Source: Acidimicrobiia bacterium
Lineage (GTDB): Bacteria; Acidobacteriota; Vicinamibacteria; Vicinamibacterales; SCN-69-37
DNA: 64,000 bases
Reading direction: 5' to 3'
NCBI GenBank assembly: GCA_016871335.1
Contig: VFZF01000002.1
Coordinates: 1 to 64,000, forward strand
Shown here: positions 1 to 8,226 of the stretch, in pieces
How positions within the stretch are numbered: position 1 is the stretch's first letter
Layout of the letters: every line of letters begins with the position of its first letter
Notes under the pieces: model-generated
Databases searched by the model: none
What the model saw: only the letters and a program-made list of their open reading frames with translations
What the model was told of the DNA's origin: nothing
Translations under genes and position numbers: made by a program

Positions 1-217
1 CATCACACAGCCCCAGACCGATCCCCCCCTGATTGGTAACCACACACACCAGGTAGCCGGCACGGTTGAGCAACCGGATGGCATCCATGGTGCCGGGGAA
101 CCAGCGTACATCCTGCAGCCGGCTCAGATACCCGGTTTCGTGGATCATCGTGCCGTCGCGGTCGAGGAAGACGGCAGTCCGCAGTCCGCGGTCCAAGGGC
201 ACGTCATCAATAGTCAC
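1..217 (-). CDS. gmhB: D-glycero-D-manno-heptose-1,7-bisphosphate 7-phosphatase (GmhB), partial
   Basis: HAD-superfamily phosphatase of the ADP-heptose pathway (family knowledge), cut off by the left window edge after about 72 residues. The HAD motif I FLDRDGT is at residues 17-23, with the two Asp nucleophile/acid positions intact, and VVTNQGGIG (motif II region, typical of GmhB/histidinol-phosphatase HADs) is at 59-67. I place the start at a GTG at 217-215 that overlaps the TGA of waaF (GTGA), implying translational coupling. Residues 9-15 before the HAD fold are encoded by a short GTCCGCR heptamer array (175-194). As last gene of an LPS operon behind waaF, a heptose role fits better than histidinol phosphatase. 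Confidence 0.85.
   Translation of the reverse strand, partial: MTIDDVPLDRGLRTAVFLDRDGTMIHETGYLSRLQDVRWFPGTMDAIRLLNRAGYLVCVVTNQGGIGLGLCD
175..194. repeat. Heptamer array, GTCCGCR type, inside gmhB 5' end
   Basis: About three 7-bp units (AGTCCGC, AGTCCGC, GGTCC) lie within the first codons of gmhB. The same word recurs at 14193-14210, 40312-40346 and 57416-57436, all intergenic, so here an array has been absorbed into the N-terminal coding sequence. Confidence 0.6.
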
Positions 218-1272
218 GAGGCGGCTCCTGACGGGGTGAAGGCGAGGTGTCTCGAGGCGGCGGCAAACACCTGATCGGTGGTGATGCGTGTCATGCAGCG
301 GTGATCGATGGGACAGTCGCGGAGGTGGCAGGGGCGGCAGAAGACGTCGGCGGTCAGCACCTCGCCGCGGCCGAGGGGACGCGTGACGCGTTCGTCGGTG
401 GATCCGAAGATCGCCACCACCGGGCGTCCGGTTGCAGCAGCGACGTGCATCACGCCGGAGTCGTTCGACACACACACGCGGCTGAGGGACGTGATGGCGA
501 CAAGGGTCGCGAGATCCGTCCGGCCGATGAGGTTGACGACGCCGTCGAGCGCGGCCGGTGCGTTGGCACGCAGCCAGGTCTCGATCACACGGCCGGCGTC
601 CTTGTCGTGGCCGGCGCCCACGAGCACACACCGCGCATTCCGATCACGCACGAGTCTCGCGACCAGTTCCGCCACCCGCGCGGGAGGCCACTGCTTCGCC
701 TGACCGTACGCAGCACCGGGGGCGAGGGTGATCACTCGCGTTTTTTCGGGCTCGGCGCAGCCGATGAGGGCCAGCGCCTTCGCGCGCGCGGCCGCGGACG
801 CCGCGATTCTCGGCGCATCGTCATCTACGGGGATGCCCAAGCCGCGAACCAGTTCGCGGTAGTACTCAACGTGATGTGTCGGTGCACGGTGCTGGGCGCC
901 CGCTTTGCGGGTCAACACCCCCCCTCGAGCTGCCTTTGCGTAGCCCCAGCGTTCCGGAATGCCGGCGCGGCGGAGTTGCCATGCGGATCGGAAGGAGTTG
1001 GGGAACAGGATGCCGAGTTCGAACCGGCCGTCGCGCAGAGTCCTGATGGCGTCGCGATGGGCGGAGGGCATCACGATGACCTCGTCGGGGTTGACGCCGG
1101 TGTCTTCCCGAAAAAGAGATGCGACGGCACCGGGTGCGGCGATCGTCAGACGGGCGCTCGCGAAATGACGCCGGAGCGCGGACATGGCGGGCAATGCAAG
1201 CACCGCATCGCCGAGCCAGTTGGGTGGACGGACGACGAGTCGAGAGACGACGGTGTGATCGGGCGGGATCAT
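214..1272 (-). CDS. waaF: ADP-heptose:LPS heptosyltransferase II
   Basis: Glycosyltransferase family 9, 352 aa, the normal length for WaaF; it adds the second heptose to the LPS inner core at the cytoplasmic face. RPPNWLGDAV at residues 15-24 matches the WaaF N-terminal loop, a nucleotide-sugar segment (VITLAPGAAYGQAKQWP) is near the middle, and SNDSGVMHVAAA followed by VAIFGSTDE is the GT9 C-terminal signature. The cysteine-rich CRPCHLRDCPIDHRCM near 312-327 is typical of WaaF rather than WaaC. The ATG at 1272 overlaps the lpxL TGA (ATGA) and its TGA overlaps the gmhB GTG, so it is internal to a coupled operon. Confidence 0.9.
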   Translation of the reverse strand: MIPPDHTVVSRLVVRPPNWLGDAVLALPAMSALRRHFASARLTIAAPGAVASLFREDTGVNPDEVIVMPSAHRDAIRTLRDGRFELGILFPNSFRSAWQLRRAGIPERWGYAKAARGGVLTRKAGAQHRAPTHHVEYYRELVRGLGIPVDDDAPRIAASAAARAKALALIGCAEPEKTRVITLAPGAAYGQAKQWPPARVAELVARLVRDRNARCVLVGAGHDKDAGRVIETWLRANAPAALDGVVNLIGRTDLATLVAITSLSRVCVSNDSGVMHVAAATGRPVVAIFGSTDERVTRPLGRGEVLTADVFCRPCHLRDCPIDHRCMTRITTDQVFAAASRHLAFTPSGAAS

Positions 1273-2213
1273 TCCGTGCTCTCCTCGGAACTTGTCGGAT
1301 ACATGCCGCCGACCGGCTCAGGGCCGGTGACATCCTCGCGCCAGCGTCGGTGCATCCACAGCCACAACTCGGGATGTCGTCGCACGTACATCTCAAGCAC
1401 ATCGGTGCAGCGCTGCGTGAGCTCGGTGATCGGATCGGGCGCGTCCGCCAACGGCGGCTCGACGGGATGTTCGTAGACCAGCCGGTACCGTCCATCAGAC
1501 ATCGGCAGCGCGAACAGCGGAATTACCGGCGCACCGGTGCGCAGGGCCAGCGACGCCAGCGCGGAGGTGGTTGAGGCAGGCCGGCCGAAAAATGTGACCG
1601 TGACCGCGTCCACCGGCTGGATGTGCTGGTCGATCAGAATCGCCACCCCTTCATTCTGCTGCAGTGCACGCAACACGCGACGCACGGCGCCACGCCGGTA
1701 GATCACATGGTTGCCGTTCGCGGTGCGAATGCGCTCCAGCAGATCGTGCAGGTATGGATTGTCGAGTCGCCGGGCGAGCACCGAAATCGGCGGCAGGAAC
1801 AGCGGCTGTGCAATCCCCTGCAGTTCCCAGAACCCGAAATGCCCGGCGACGAGCAACAGCCCTTTGCCCTGGGTGAGCGCCTGCCGCACGCGGTCGTCAC
1901 CATCAACGATGATGCGCGCGCGAATTTGATCGGGCGTGAGCGTGCTGAACTTCAGGAGGATCGTGAGCGAGCGGCCGAAGTGCGCAAAGGTACGGCGCGC
2001 GATCCGCCGGCACTCGGCTTCCGACTTGCTGGGGAACGCGGCGCGCAATTGCGTGAACGCGAGTCGTCGATGGCCGGCGTCCACGGCCCAGAACGTCCAG
2101 CCGATCGCGGTGCCAATGGCGCGCACAAGGCCGTCGGGGCACAGGCCGATGATCGCACGCAGGATTGCGACGATGGCGTACTCGAGGCGGTGCTGGAGCG
2201 ACCGGAGGGTCAC
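1269..2213 (-). CDS. lpxL: Lipid A biosynthesis acyltransferase (LpxL/HtrB family)
   Basis: Transfers a secondary acyl chain to Kdo-lipid IVA at the inner membrane (family knowledge). The 314-aa protein has the H-X4-D/E catalytic motif as HFGFWE (H125, E130), the ARRLDNPYL segment, and DQHIQPVDAVTVTFFGRPA, which matches the conserved D-Q-x-x-x-x-x-G-V-x-V-x-F-F-G family block. An N-terminal hydrophobic stretch (about 12-45) is the expected membrane anchor. The frame is open further upstream to 2462, but I choose the GTG at 2213 because it overlaps the lpxK TGA (GTGA) and gives the normal family length. Which acyl position it modifies cannot be read from sequence. Confidence 0.88.
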   Translation of the reverse strand: MTLRSLQHRLEYAIVAILRAIIGLCPDGLVRAIGTAIGWTFWAVDAGHRRLAFTQLRAAFPSKSEAECRRIARRTFAHFGRSLTILLKFSTLTPDQIRARIIVDGDDRVRQALTQGKGLLLVAGHFGFWELQGIAQPLFLPPISVLARRLDNPYLHDLLERIRTANGNHVIYRRGAVRRVLRALQQNEGVAILIDQHIQPVDAVTVTFFGRPASTTSALASLALRTGAPVIPLFALPMSDGRYRLVYEHPVEPPLADAPDPITELTQRCTDVLEMYVRRHPELWLWMHRRWREDVTGPEPVGGMYPTSSEESTE

Positions 2214-3193
2214 GGGTGACCTCCGGTCGCGGGGCGCACGCGCTCGCGGAGCCACGTGTCGAAGCTCGGCCCGTTGTCGTCGGCTTCGATGGTCACGGAG
2301 TGGCCGAGGACGTGGACGTCGAACGGCAGCGGCCGGAACGGCCGCAGCCGTTCGGCGTCCTTCGCCGTGGTGAGCACGGCGACGGCGTCGGCCGCGGCGG
2401 CCTCGCGCGCGAGGCGCACGACATCCGCACGCGTGTAGCGGTGGTGGTCGCCGGGCGTCCACTGGCCGGCGACCACGTAGCCGGCGTCGGCGGCCGCGAG
2501 CGCGACGCGCTCGGGGCCGGCGATGCCGGCGAGCACAAACACGCGCGCGCTGGCCGTCAGGTCGGCGGGCGCGTGCGTGTGGCGGCGGAGGCGGAAGACT
2601 GGTCCGCCGAAATGAGCTCGGAGGCGATTTCGGTCGAAATCGCCTCCGAGCTCGTCAACCACGGTTGCCGTCGCCCGCCCCAGCGCCGACGGCGACTCGC
2701 GCAGGCGGCCCAGTGGCACCCGGCGACCGGTCAGGTCGCCGGGTGCCACCAGTACCAGATCCACGTCCCGGCGCATCTCCCGATGCTGAAACCCATCGTC
2801 GAGCACAACGGCCGTGGAGCCCAGCACGTGCTGCGCGAGCGCGGCAGCGACGGCCCGCTGGTCGCACACAAGCACGGAAATACCGAGCAATTCGCGCGCG
2901 AGCATCAGCGGTTCGTCGCCGGCCTGGTCCAGGTCGGCCAGGATGTCGGTGCCGTCGCTGACCACCGTGACCCCGTCGGCGACCACCCGCCGGCCATATC
3001 CGCGCGAAAGGATCGCCACGCGCTCGCCCATCGCCTGAAGGGTGCGGGCCACAAAGGCCACAGTCGGGGTCTTGCCGCGCCCGCCAAAGGCGATGTTCCC
3101 GACGCTGACGGAAATGAGCTCGGAGGCGAATTTCTCGAAATTCGCCTCCGAGCTCATTTTGCGCGCCATGGGCGCGGGCGCGAAATCGGTCAC
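2210..3193 (-). CDS. lpxK: Tetraacyldisaccharide 4'-kinase carrying two palindromic insertions
   Basis: Phosphorylates the 4' position of the lipid A disaccharide (family knowledge). With the GTG at 3193, which overlaps the waaA TGA, the protein is 327 aa. VGNIAFGGRGKTP (31-43) is the LpxK P-loop and LDDGFQH (131-137) its second signature; the TTAKDAERL block precedes the C-terminus. The usual N-terminal stretch with a membrane helix, about 50 residues before VGN, is reduced to 30 residues, and 16 of those (12-27) are encoded by a perfect palindrome. A second palindrome of the same family encodes about residues 181-194, in the loop after the ATATVVD strand. The P-loop and DDGFQH are intact, so the enzyme is probably functional. 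Confidence 0.88.
   Translation of the reverse strand: MTDFAPAPMARKMSSEANFEKFASELISVSVGNIAFGGRGKTPTVAFVARTLQAMGERVAILSRGYGRRVVADGVTVVSDGTDILADLDQAGDEPLMLARELLGISVLVCDQRAVAAALAQHVLGSTAVVLDDGFQHREMRRDVDLVLVAPGDLTGRRVPLGRLRESPSALGRATATVVDELGGDFDRNRLRAHFGGPVFRLRRHTHAPADLTASARVFVLAGIAGPERVALAAADAGYVVAGQWTPGDHHRYTRADVVRLAREAAAADAVAVLTTAKDAERLRPFRPLPFDVHVLGHSVTIEADDNGPSFDTWLRERVRPATGGHP
2614..2653. repeat. Palindromic element, copy 2, inside lpxK
   Basis: A perfect inverted repeat: 19-bp arms 2614-2632 and 2635-2653 with a 2-nt loop. The arm begins GAGCTCGGAGGCGATTTC. It is the same family as 3112-3159 (the centre reads GATTTC rather than GAATTTC) but is read in another frame, giving roughly ELGGDFDRNRLRAH in LpxK. 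In-frame placement in a predicted loop suggests insertion tolerated by the protein. Confidence 0.9.
3112..3159. repeat. Palindromic element, copy 1, inside lpxK
   Basis: A perfect inverted repeat: 23-bp arms 3112-3134 and 3137-3159, loop 3135-3136. The arm core AATGAGCTCGGAGGCGAA is shared with 2614-2653. In the lpxK frame it encodes KMSSEANFEKFASELI just upstream of the P-loop. Its 48-bp length is a multiple of three, consistent with a frame-preserving insertion. Confidence 0.92.
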
Positions 3194-4506
3194 CGGGCCA
3201 CCACCAGCCGCGGGCCCGCGGGGGGCAACAGCGCGGCCACCGCGGCGAGCGTCTTCGGACGCGCGCCGCGGTTCGCCTCCACCAGCGTCCGGGCCGAGGC
3301 GCCCAGCCGGGCGCACTCGGCCGGGTCGCTGACCAGCCGCACCAAGGCGGTTGCCAGCTCCGCTGGCGACCCGACCTGGACGGCGGCGCCGGCGTCGAGG
3401 AACGTCTGCGCAATCTCCGCAAAGTTCGACATGTACGGGCCGAAGACGATCGGCTTGCCGTGCACGGCGGGCTCGAGAATGTTGTGGCCGCCGTGATCGA
3501 TCAGACTGCCGCCCACAAACACGGCGGTCGCCACCTGGAACAGATGCGCGAGTTCGCCGATGGTATCGAGAATGACGACGTCGGCTTGCGGCTCGCTGTC
3601 GACGACGAGCGACGACCGGCGTACGACGCGATACCCTTCCGCGCGCGCAAGCGCCTCGGCCTCGTCAAATCGTTCCGGCTTGCGCGGCGCCACAATCAGC
3701 ATCGTTGCCGGATGCGTGCGACGCACGGCAGCAAACGCCGCGAGCACCGGCGGTTCCTCGCCCTTGAGCGTGCTGGCCGCCATCACCACCGACCGCCCCT
3801 CCGTCATGCGGAAAAACCGAAGCACACGACCCGCCCCACGTCCGGCTGCCGCAGAGGGCGACTCCAGGGACTCGAACTTGAGGCTGCCGGTCACCGTGAC
3901 CCGCGAGGGGTCCGCGCCGATGTCGATGATGCGACGCGCCGATTCGTCGCTCTGCATACAGCACTGGTCCACGTGCGCGAGCACCTGGCGGAAGAACCCG
4001 CGCGCCATGCGATACCGCGGGTACGACCGCGACGAAATCCGGCCGTTGACCATCAGGGTCCGCACGCCATCCCGCTTGCAGGCACGCAGCAGGTTCGGCC
4101 AGATCTCGGTCTCCATCATGATGAACAGCCGCGGCCGCACCAGCCGCATGGTCCGATTCACAAAGACCGGGAGGTCGAACGGGAAATAAAAGACGGCGTC
4201 GACCTCGGTCAGCCGCTCGCGTGCAATCTGCTGACCGGTGATCGTGGTCGTGGACAGAAAAATCTTCAGGTCGGGATACTGCTTCCGCAGGTCGGGCAGC
4301 AACGCACGGACGGTCAGCGCTTCCCCGACCGACACCGCATGGATCCAGATGGACTCGTCGCCATCCAGGTTGAACGACACGGGCAACACGCCCATGCGCT
4401 GGCCGACGCTGCTGACGTATTTGCCGTGGCGCAGCGCCTGATACAGGAACCAGGGAAACAGGGCCACCGCGAGGACCAGGATGGCCAGTGAGTAGAGGGC
4501 GTACAC
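3190..4506 (-). CDS. waaA: 3-deoxy-D-manno-octulosonic acid (Kdo) transferase
   Basis: Adds Kdo to lipid IVA on the inner membrane. The 438-aa length fits WaaA/KdtA. The N-terminal helix (about 3-22, LYSLAILVLAVALFPWFLY) is the membrane anchor; HAVSVGEALTVRALLP is the conserved N-terminal donor/acceptor loop; IMMETEIWPNLLRACKRDG and MVNGRISSRSYPRY are hallmark WaaA motifs; GGSLIDHGGHNILEPAVHGKP is the C-terminal GT-B donor-binding motif. The start is a GTG at 4506 with no clear Shine-Dalgarno, but a -10 hexamer TATAGT lies 8 nt upstream, so the message is probably leaderless. It is the first gene of the waaA-lpxK-lpxL-waaF-gmhB operon and is divergent from gap. Confidence 0.93.
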   Translation of the reverse strand: MYALYSLAILVLAVALFPWFLYQALRHGKYVSSVGQRMGVLPVSFNLDGDESIWIHAVSVGEALTVRALLPDLRKQYPDLKIFLSTTTITGQQIARERLTEVDAVFYFPFDLPVFVNRTMRLVRPRLFIMMETEIWPNLLRACKRDGVRTLMVNGRISSRSYPRYRMARGFFRQVLAHVDQCCMQSDESARRIIDIGADPSRVTVTGSLKFESLESPSAAAGRGAGRVLRFFRMTEGRSVVMAASTLKGEEPPVLAAFAAVRRTHPATMLIVAPRKPERFDEAEALARAEGYRVVRRSSLVVDSEPQADVVILDTIGELAHLFQVATAVFVGGSLIDHGGHNILEPAVHGKPIVFGPYMSNFAEIAQTFLDAGAAVQVGSPAELATALVRLVSDPAECARLGASARTLVEANRGARPKTLAAVAALLPPAGPRLVVAR

Positions 4507-4514
4507 AGTCAGAA

Positions 4515-4520
4515 ACTATA
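4515..4520 (-). promoter_or_regulatory. Predicted -10 element of the waaA operon
   Basis: TATAGT on the minus strand ends 8 nt before the waaA GTG, so transcription would start at or next to the start codon. The -35 is not clear. Confidence 0.5.
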
Positions 4521-4546
4521 AGACCTCTTGCGAAAAAAAGGCGGCG

Positions 4547-5568
<1,022 letters not shown>

Positions 5569-5574
5569 GACCTC

Positions 5575-6761
<1,187 letters not shown>

Positions 6762-6765
<4 letters not shown>

Positions 6766-7541
6766 CCCGAACTCCCGTCTTTGCGGCGAACTGGAAGATG
6801 CACAAGACGGTGGTCGAGACCGTCGCCTGGATTCGCGAATTTGCGGCGTTGTCGAAGACACTCCGCGCCGACGCCGCCGACATCATCGTCGCCCCCCCGT
6901 TCACGGCCATTGCGGCGGCGGCAGAGACCGCGCGCACGGCGCCGGTGTCGGTCGCAGGACAGGATCTGTATTTCGAGCGTCAGGGCGCGTTCACGGGGGA
7001 AGTCAGCGGCGCGATGTTGAAGGATGCGGGCGCGGACTTTGTGATCATCGGGCACTCCGAACGGCGCCGGTTGTTTGGCGATACCGATGCGTGGGTGAAC
7101 CGCAAACTGATCGCGGCCCGGCTCGCCGAACTCACCCCCATTGTCTGCATCGGCGAAACACTTGAGGAGCGCGAAGCCGGGCAGACGCTTGACGTGCTTG
7201 ACCGCCAGCTCACGTCCGGACTTGATGGGTCGTCCGGCGACCAGATTGCGTCCCTCATCCTGGCCTACGAACCCGTCTGGGCGATTGGGACCGGCAAAAA
7301 CGCCACAGCCGCCGAGGCCGGCGAGGCGCACACCCACATCAGGAAGCGCCTGCGGGAGTGGTTCGGCGGGGCCTACGGGGACCGCTGCCGCATCCTCTAC
7401 GGGGGGTCGGTCAAATCCGAAAATATCCGGGAACTCATTGGCCTGGAAGACGTTGACGGCGCCCTGGTCGGCGGCGCCTCCCTGGAAGCCCGCTCATTTG
7501 CGGCTATAATCAGCGTCTTATGCTCTTCACGCTTTTCCTGA
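6762..7541 (+). CDS. tpiA: Triosephosphate isomerase
   Basis: Interconverts dihydroxyacetone phosphate and glyceraldehyde-3-phosphate. It is 259 aa. NWKMHKT carries the active-site Asn10 and Lys12, IIGHSERR carries His98, and [11 protein letters not shown] carries the catalytic Glu170; [10 protein letters not shown] and [12 protein letters not shown] form the phosphate loops. The last 7 codons overlap secG by 22 bp in another frame, and the final codons also contain the -10 element proposed for secG. Confidence 0.96.
7505..7510 (+). promoter_or_regulatory. Predicted -10 element of secG inside tpiA
   Basis: A consensus TATAAT within the tpiA 3' end stops 9 nt before the secG ATG at 7520. It would give secG its own, nearly leaderless transcript in addition to operon read-through. 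Confidence 0.5.
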
Positions 7542-7924
7542 CCGTCTACATCATCGTCTGCCTCCTCCTGCTGGTTGTTGTGTTGCTGCAGCAGGGCAAG
7601 GGTGGCGACATTGCGGCGGCGTTCGGCGGCTCCAGCAGCCAGGCGGCCTTCGGGGCCCGGGCCGGCGCGACGGTACTCACACGCGCGACCACGATTCTGG
7701 GTGTGTTGTTCATGCTCGGATCGCTCGCCCTCGCGATCATGGGATCGTCGGGTGGCTTCGGCAGCTCGGTTGTGAGCGGCGTCGGGGCTCCTCCGGCTGC
7801 CTCGACTCCGGCCACCGCGCCGACCACCGACCCATCCGCGCTTCCGCTCGCACCGGCGACCACGCCGGCGCCCGCCACGCCGCCGACCGCGCCGCCTGAC
7901 GGTGGACGAGGGGGCGGACTCTAA
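7520..7924 (+). CDS. secG: Preprotein translocase subunit SecG
   Basis: Small membrane subunit of the SecYEG channel. The 134-aa protein has two hydrophobic helices (about 1-24 and 52-74) joined by a cytoplasmic loop with QQGKGGDIAAAFGG, the SecG hallmark, followed by SQAAFGARAG. After the second helix is an Ala/Pro/Thr-rich tail of about 50 residues ending GGRGGGL. The tail is longer than in E. coli SecG but such tails are common in other phyla. A secG gene behind tpiA is a frequent arrangement in bacteria. A rho-independent terminator follows. Confidence 0.93.
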   Translation: MLFTLFLTVYIIVCLLLLVVVLLQQGKGGDIAAAFGGSSSQAAFGARAGATVLTRATTILGVLFMLGSLALAIMGSSGGFGSSVVSGVGAPPAASTPATAPTTDPSALPLAPATTPAPATPPTAPPDGGRGGGL

Positions 7925-7930
7925 GAGCGG

Positions 7931-7960
7931 TTCAGGGTCCAGGGGCCGGGGTTCTCAGGG
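7931..7960. repeat. Heptamer array, TCCAGGG type
   Basis: Degenerate TTCAGGG/TCCAGGG/GCCGGGG words directly after the secG stop, of the same family as the arrays at 9766, 10071, 19819, 53072 and 53562. Confidence 0.5.
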
Positions 7961-7993
7961 GCGCGCTGACAACAGCGCGCCTCTTCTTTTTTG
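7959..7993 (+). terminator. Rho-independent terminator after secG
   Basis: A GGCGCGCTG / CAGCGCGCC stem with ACAA loop (7960-7981) is followed by TCTTCTTTTTT. It closes the gap-pgk-tpiA-secG operon. Confidence 0.85.
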
Positions 7994-8065
7994 TGGATGC
8001 CCGCCTTCGCGTACGCCGATGGCTCGCCAGCCGTAGCTGCGAGCGAAGCGAGCGATAGCGAAGGT

Positions 8066-8152
8066 TGGTGCGGAAGGGGGGACTCGAACCCCCACGCCCT
8101 TGCGGGCGCCAGCCCCTCAAGCTGGTGCGTCTGCCAATTCCGCCACTTCCGC
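8066..8152 (-). tRNA. tRNA-Leu(GAG)
   Basis: An 87-nt tRNA with encoded CCA. The acceptor stem GCGGAAG / CTTCCGC pairs fully. The anticodon stem CCAGC/GCTGG encloses the loop TTGAGGG, giving anticodon GAG (codons CUC/CUU). A long variable arm (GCCCGCAAGGGC) and the T-loop GGTTCGAGTCC identify a type II leucine tRNA. Confidence 0.95.
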
Positions 8153-8172
8153 GTGGGGTAGCTGAGCCACTG

Positions 8173-8178
8173 AGTATA
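8173..8178 (-). promoter_or_regulatory. Predicted -10 of tRNA-Leu
   Basis: TATACT on the minus strand lies 20 nt upstream of the mature tRNA 5' end, giving a short 5' leader. The -35 is weak. Confidence 0.45.
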
Positions 8179-8209
8179 CGGCAAATCTGGTCCGGTCTGT
8201 CCCGACAGG

Positions 8210-8215
8210 TACAAT
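8210..8215 (+). promoter_or_regulatory. Predicted -10 of the ABC-F gene
   Basis: TACAAT ends 11 nt before the ATG at 8227, leaving a leader of only a few nucleotides. Confidence 0.4.
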
Positions 8216-8226
8216 GGCCTGTTGCC

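Noticed and set aside
7994-8065. Small RNA or riboswitch between the secG terminator and the tRNA
   Set aside because: Only a GCGAGCGAAGCGAGCGATAG-like simple repeat is visible; no defined fold or downstream partner.
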